NCBI GenBank assembly: GCA_015056055.1
Contig: SVHC01000003.1
Coordinates: 55,485 to 119,484, forward strand
Origin: Clostridiales bacterium
GTDB lineage: Bacteria > Bacillota > Clostridia > Christensenellales > Aristaeellaceae
DNA length: 64,000 nucleotides
Direction of reading: 5' to 3'
This document shows positions 61,037 through 64,000 of this stretch, one piece after another. The translations under genes were made by a program, and so were the position numbers. Under the pieces are notes generated by a model that was not told where the DNA came from, did not search any database, and worked only from the letters and a program-made list of their open reading frames with translations. Position 1 is the stretch's first letter, and every line of letters starts with the position of its first letter.

Positions 61037-62902
61037 TCAATTTTTCTTCTTTATCGTCAGAATCCGCGCATGACGGTTTCCTTCCGCCTGATTGGATGCA
61101 ACAGGAACAAAGATGCCGTCCTCATCGATCGCCTCTGCGGAAAGAATTTCTCCGTCCGGCATTATATATTCCGCCGCTATATCCAGTGCAGGGAAGATCT
61201 GCACGCTGCGCTGGAGAATCGTTTTGATATAAACTACGATCACGATATCGGAAAGTGCCTTATCGCTATACTGAAGGGCAATTACATTTTCACTGTCGAT
61301 CAGAATGCGGCAGGATGCCGTATTCCAGAAGGCTCGTTTCTCCTTAAACTCCGTCGCAAAGCGCGAAAGCATATCGACCGCGCTGTCCGAAAGCTTTGTA
61401 AGATCGCAGCTGAATCCATAGCCGCCTCCGGTGAGGAATGCCCGAAGCCAACTTTCCTGAATGCCGATGATGCTTTCCCAGGTGCTGCTGTCGGTGGAAA
61501 TGAGTTTTTCGGCATTCGGACGGGAATAGGTGCGCACATCCTTCAGGCTCTGAATGCATGCCCAGCGTTCAAATGCCTGCGGCGGCAGGCGCTTGAGCGT
61601 ATTTTTGATAATATCCAGCCCGGTATGCGGAGACTGATCATCCGAAAACCAGTAGCTGTCAAAATCGGCCAGATTCGTAAGATTCATGCGCTGACCGCCG
61701 GACGCACAGTTCTGGCAATACACTTCCGGATGCCGCCTGCGAAGTTCCCGCATAAAGGCGCGGTATCCGGCATAATAGCGCGTAAACGCGGAATGATATT
61801 TATCATAGCACAAATCGGCATTGAAATCAAACTTGATAAACTCGATCCCGTATTTTTTAATCTGACTGCTCAGCACATCCAGCATATATTCGCATGCCGC
61901 TGAGCTGGCAAAATCGAGGAAATATCCGCCTTCATATTCGATAAAATGCTCCGGGTGCGTTTTTACGGCGTCCGACGAGCCCAATGCGCTTTCAATTTCA
62001 AACCACAAGCCGAATTTCATGGAGTGGGCACGGACAGCCTCGGCGACCTCGATCATGCGTCCGCAGAAGGCCGAATTTTCATTTTCCGTCCAGTCACCGA
62101 TGGATTCGCCCCAGTTGGCGCTCTTGCCGAACCATCCGGCATCGATCACGAAATATTCGCAGCCGATCTTCTGCGCAACGGGAACGCAGGCAAGCATGGA
62201 ATCCACGCTCAGATCCGAAAAGCGGTACAGCCACGAATTGAAAACAACCGGCAATTCCCGGCGCGGCCAGCGTGCATTGCAGTAATCATGCAGTTTATAG
62301 CAGTCCAGATCCACGCGGTTTCGGATATCATAGAACAGGATTTCCGGCAGCTCAAATTTCTCGCCGGGCTGCAGGCGAATTGCCATGTCGCGCCCGTCAA
62401 GTCCCATTTCCACCTCGGCATACGCGCGCCCGTCCGACGTCAAAACACGGGTAATATTGATCTGCCATGCGCCGTCGGCAAGCAGATGGAAGGCGATTCC
62501 CCGGTTTGTCTGCCGGTTCCACAGGGCGGCAAACGGAGCCGCACCCGACGAAGTGCGAACGCTTTCGCACCGTGCACGCACACCGGATACCAGGTTCTGC
62601 CATGCGCCGGTGCTTTCATGCACCCAGCCGCTGGCCTGCACATAGGCGTCAAATTCGCAGCCTTCAAACCGGAATTTTGCCGTAATCGAATGTACGACGA
62701 TGTCCTTACGGGAAACATTGACAAGTTCATCCCTGCGCGAATATACGCCGCCGGGATTCTTTTCTACCTCTGCGCGAAGCTGATATTCCGCATTGGCATA
62801 TGTATAGCCCAGACCATCCGGCACCGCAGTGCCTTTCAGTTCGCACAATTCGCCGCCGATGTTCCACAGTTCCTTTGCACTTGTTCCCGTAATAAGCCGC
62901 AT
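61037..62902 (-). CDS. GH36-like alpha-galactosidase
   Basis: 621 residues with a GH36/GH27 catalytic barrel: nucleophile D359 in FIKFDFN, putative acid/base D421 in WFSDDQSP, and VIDAGWFGKS, GLWFEIESAL and QNCASGGQRMNL. N-terminal beta-sandwich (1-230). ATG at 62902 after GGAGGCGA; a longer reading to 62944 has no site. Cytoplasmic. It is more remote from typical melibiases than the enzyme at 21262-23280, and could use another alpha-galactosyl-like substrate. Confidence 0.87.
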   Translation of the reverse strand: MRLITGTSAKELWNIGGELCELKGTAVPDGLGYTYANAEYQLRAEVEKNPGGVYSRRDELVNVSRKDIVVHSITAKFRFEGCEFDAYVQASGWVHESTGAWQNLVSGVRARCESVRTSSGAAPFAALWNRQTNRGIAFHLLADGAWQINITRVLTSDGRAYAEVEMGLDGRDMAIRLQPGEKFELPEILFYDIRNRVDLDCYKLHDYCNARWPRRELPVVFNSWLYRFSDLSVDSMLACVPVAQKIGCEYFVIDAGWFGKSANWGESIGDWTENENSAFCGRMIEVAEAVRAHSMKFGLWFEIESALGSSDAVKTHPEHFIEYEGGYFLDFASSAACEYMLDVLSSQIKKYGIEFIKFDFNADLCYDKYHSAFTRYYAGYRAFMRELRRRHPEVYCQNCASGGQRMNLTNLADFDSYWFSDDQSPHTGLDIIKNTLKRLPPQAFERWACIQSLKDVRTYSRPNAEKLISTDSSTWESIIGIQESWLRAFLTGGGYGFSCDLTKLSDSAVDMLSRFATEFKEKRAFWNTASCRILIDSENVIALQYSDKALSDIVIVVYIKTILQRSVQIFPALDIAAEYIMPDGEILSAEAIDEDGIFVPVASNQAEGNRHARILTIKKKN

Positions 62903-62930
62903 CCGATCGCCTCCTTTGGTTCTACTATAC

Positions 62931-62959
62931 ATTATATTACGCACGGTTTATATTGTAAA
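62931..62959 (-). promoter_or_regulatory. promoter of the GH36/UroD operon
   Basis: On the minus strand TTTACA (62959-62954), 17 bp, TATAAT (62936-62931). Confidence 0.75.
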
Positions 62960-62996
62960 CAGCATTTATTCAGTTTGCCTCGATTGTCCAAATCTC

Positions 62997-63025
62997 TTGT
63001 ATTGGCATACCGAACGTGCTATACT
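62997..63025 (+). promoter_or_regulatory. promoter of the PHP gene
   Basis: TTGTAT (62997-63002), 17 bp, TATACT (63020-63025). Confidence 0.7.
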
Positions 63026-63060
63026 GACCTTATCAACACTTTCGTGGAGGCGAATCTTTC

Positions 63061-63900
63061 ATGAAATTCCAAATCGATCACGATATGCATATTCATACTT
63101 TTATCTCACCCTGTGCGGGATATGATCCCCGCCAGACAGCGGAAGCTATCCTTGCCTACGGCGTGAGCAATGATCTGCGCCTTTTGTGCATTGCCGACCA
63201 TGTATGGGATAAAAAGGTTCCCAGCAGAAGCCAGAATCTGTGGCTGGAACGCGGAATCGACCTGGACCGTGCACGTTCCCTTCTGCCGCTTCCGCAGAGC
63301 AAATACTGCCGTTTCCTTTTCGGAATGGAGGCGGACATGGATTTCGACGGCAACATCGCCGTAAGCCGCGAAGAGATGGACAAGCTCGACTTCATCATCT
63401 TCGCGCCGAGCCACATGCACCTGGGCGGATTCAGCGTGCCGCGCGACCTTGACCCGTCTGCAGAGGCGCACAAGGCGCTGTATCTTGAGCGGCTTCACCT
63501 GCTGATGGAAAAGGATATTCCCTTCCACAAGGCAGGTCTTGCGCACCCGGCATGTCCCATTGTATGCGAAGCTGACCCGGTTCGCGTATTTGACCTGATC
63601 ACCGACCGCGAGTACGAGGAAATCTGGACAAAAATCCGCGACAGGGGAATGGGCGTGGAAATCAATATCGACAAGCGCTATACCGGCGAAAGCCTTGAGC
63701 ACATTATGCGCCCGCTGCGCATTGCAAAGGCAATCGGCTGCAAATTCTATCTGGGCGGCGACGCGCATACGCCCGATGATTTCCGCGACCTCAACAGCCG
63801 CTTCCACAAGTATATCGATATTCTGGGACTCACCGAGGAGGATAAGCATCCTCTCGTCCGCGCAAATCTTGCGCCGGAAGCACCACACTTTTCTATCTAA
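63061..63900 (+). CDS. PHP-domain phosphoesterase-like protein
   Basis: 279 residues. The metal motifs of the PHP fold are DMHIHTF (D8, H10, H12), CIADHVWD, FGMEADMDFDG, APSHMHLGG, AHPAC, GVEINID and GGDAHTPDD. They match histidinol-phosphatase-like enzymes of the polymerase-and-histidinol-phosphatase superfamily. ATG at 63061, GGAGGC upstream. It is divergent from the GH36/UroD operon and may use a sugar- or polyol-phosphate. Substrate not predictable. Confidence 0.9.
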   Translation: MKFQIDHDMHIHTFISPCAGYDPRQTAEAILAYGVSNDLRLLCIADHVWDKKVPSRSQNLWLERGIDLDRARSLLPLPQSKYCRFLFGMEADMDFDGNIAVSREEMDKLDFIIFAPSHMHLGGFSVPRDLDPSAEAHKALYLERLHLLMEKDIPFHKAGLAHPACPIVCEADPVRVFDLITDREYEEIWTKIRDRGMGVEINIDKRYTGESLEHIMRPLRIAKAIGCKFYLGGDAHTPDDFRDLNSRFHKYIDILGLTEEDKHPLVRANLAPEAPHFSI

Positions 63901-63925
63901 GAATACCGACGAATTCCTTTCTCCG

Positions 63926-64000
63926 CACTGGCCAGCACTGCGTTTGCCCAGTGTTCCGTGGCGGCGCTCGAAGTTTGCCGCCACTTCAGCCTTCGGCCTC
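63926..64000. repeat. palindrome-rich region at the window end
   Basis: Two hairpins, CACTGG..CCAGTG (63926-63953) and GTGGCGGC..GCCGCCAC (63958-63984), then GCC-TTCG-GGC-like sequence. It has the look of a clostridial intergenic repeat. No gene seen. Confidence 0.55.

Overview
The window reads as chromosomal DNA of an uncultured, low-to-mid G+C Gram-positive bacterium of the class Clostridia, probably a gut or rumen commensal. This rests on sigma-A promoters of the TTGACA-N17-TATAAT type, GGAGG ribosome sites, a CtsR box and a CIRCE element, an Ile T-box, a class B sortase, a YtvI-like permease, BspA-type leucine-rich repeats and the number of plant and host glycan hydrolases. No prophage, conjugative element, integrase, transposase or CRISPR array was seen. 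Genus cannot be assigned from sequence reading alone.

Layout. 1-1621: 5' end of clpB (minus) under a CtsR operator, a small conserved protein, and a DUF3842 / ECF S-component pair. 1700-2623: tRNA-Val, a 153-bp tandem repeat and a four-helix (S23) protein. 2735-4859 (minus): class B sortase with three tandem small exported paralogues that share a C-terminal sorting-like signal. 5183-9309: tandem GH31 glycosidases separated by a MITE-like palindromic element. 9447-11672: two convergent CapA-like proteins. 11936-23280: a DUF4450 protein, T-box-controlled ileS, an unassigned six-hairpin protein and a GH36 alpha-galactosidase. 23472-26234: an operon for glycerol-1-phosphate dehydrogenase, GDPD and a HAD phosphatase. 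26278-28920: a two-gene membrane operon, a TetR regulator and a parvulin. 29115-33145: ADP-ribosylglycohydrolase-family protein plus GH78 rhamnosidase. 33187-35394: a membrane protein, then a peroxiredoxin / Nim-like / metallo-hydrolase operon. 35575-35907: a probable non-coding RNA. 36020-37953: groESL with CIRCE. 38371-45015: a 499-residue HTH protein, RluA, GtrA, YtvI, a phosphoglycerate mutase and a YhaM-like nuclease. 45096-49833: two near-identical tRNA-Thr loci, tRNA fragments, an AAA ATPase, a GH43, a secreted protein and a tRNA-like small RNA. 49900-58299: GH29 fucosidase and a 2406-residue secreted repeat protein. 58399-63900: XRE regulator with a divergent DUF4236 membrane protein, a UroD-like protein with a second GH36, and a PHP phosphoesterase.

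How the genes work together. The glycosidases (two GH31, two GH36, GH78, GH43, GH29, plus two orphan six-hairpin proteins) all lack signal peptides, so they should act in the cytoplasm on imported oligosaccharides: xyloglucan or isoprimeverose-like units, alpha-galactosides, rhamnosides, arabinosides and fucosides. They sit as single genes or pairs with their own promoters, not as one polysaccharide locus, and no sugar transporter lies in the window. Surface functions are the sortase cluster, the lipid-free secreted repeat proteins and the giant LRR protein. Two heat-shock circuits are visible: CtsR at clpB and HrcA/CIRCE at groESL.

The most unusual material is the sortase with its non-LPXTG substrates, the S23 gene fused to hairpin-rich repeats, the tRNA-Thr neighbourhood with tRNA 3' fragments, and two promoter-bearing RNA candidates (about 35.6 kb and 49.76 kb).
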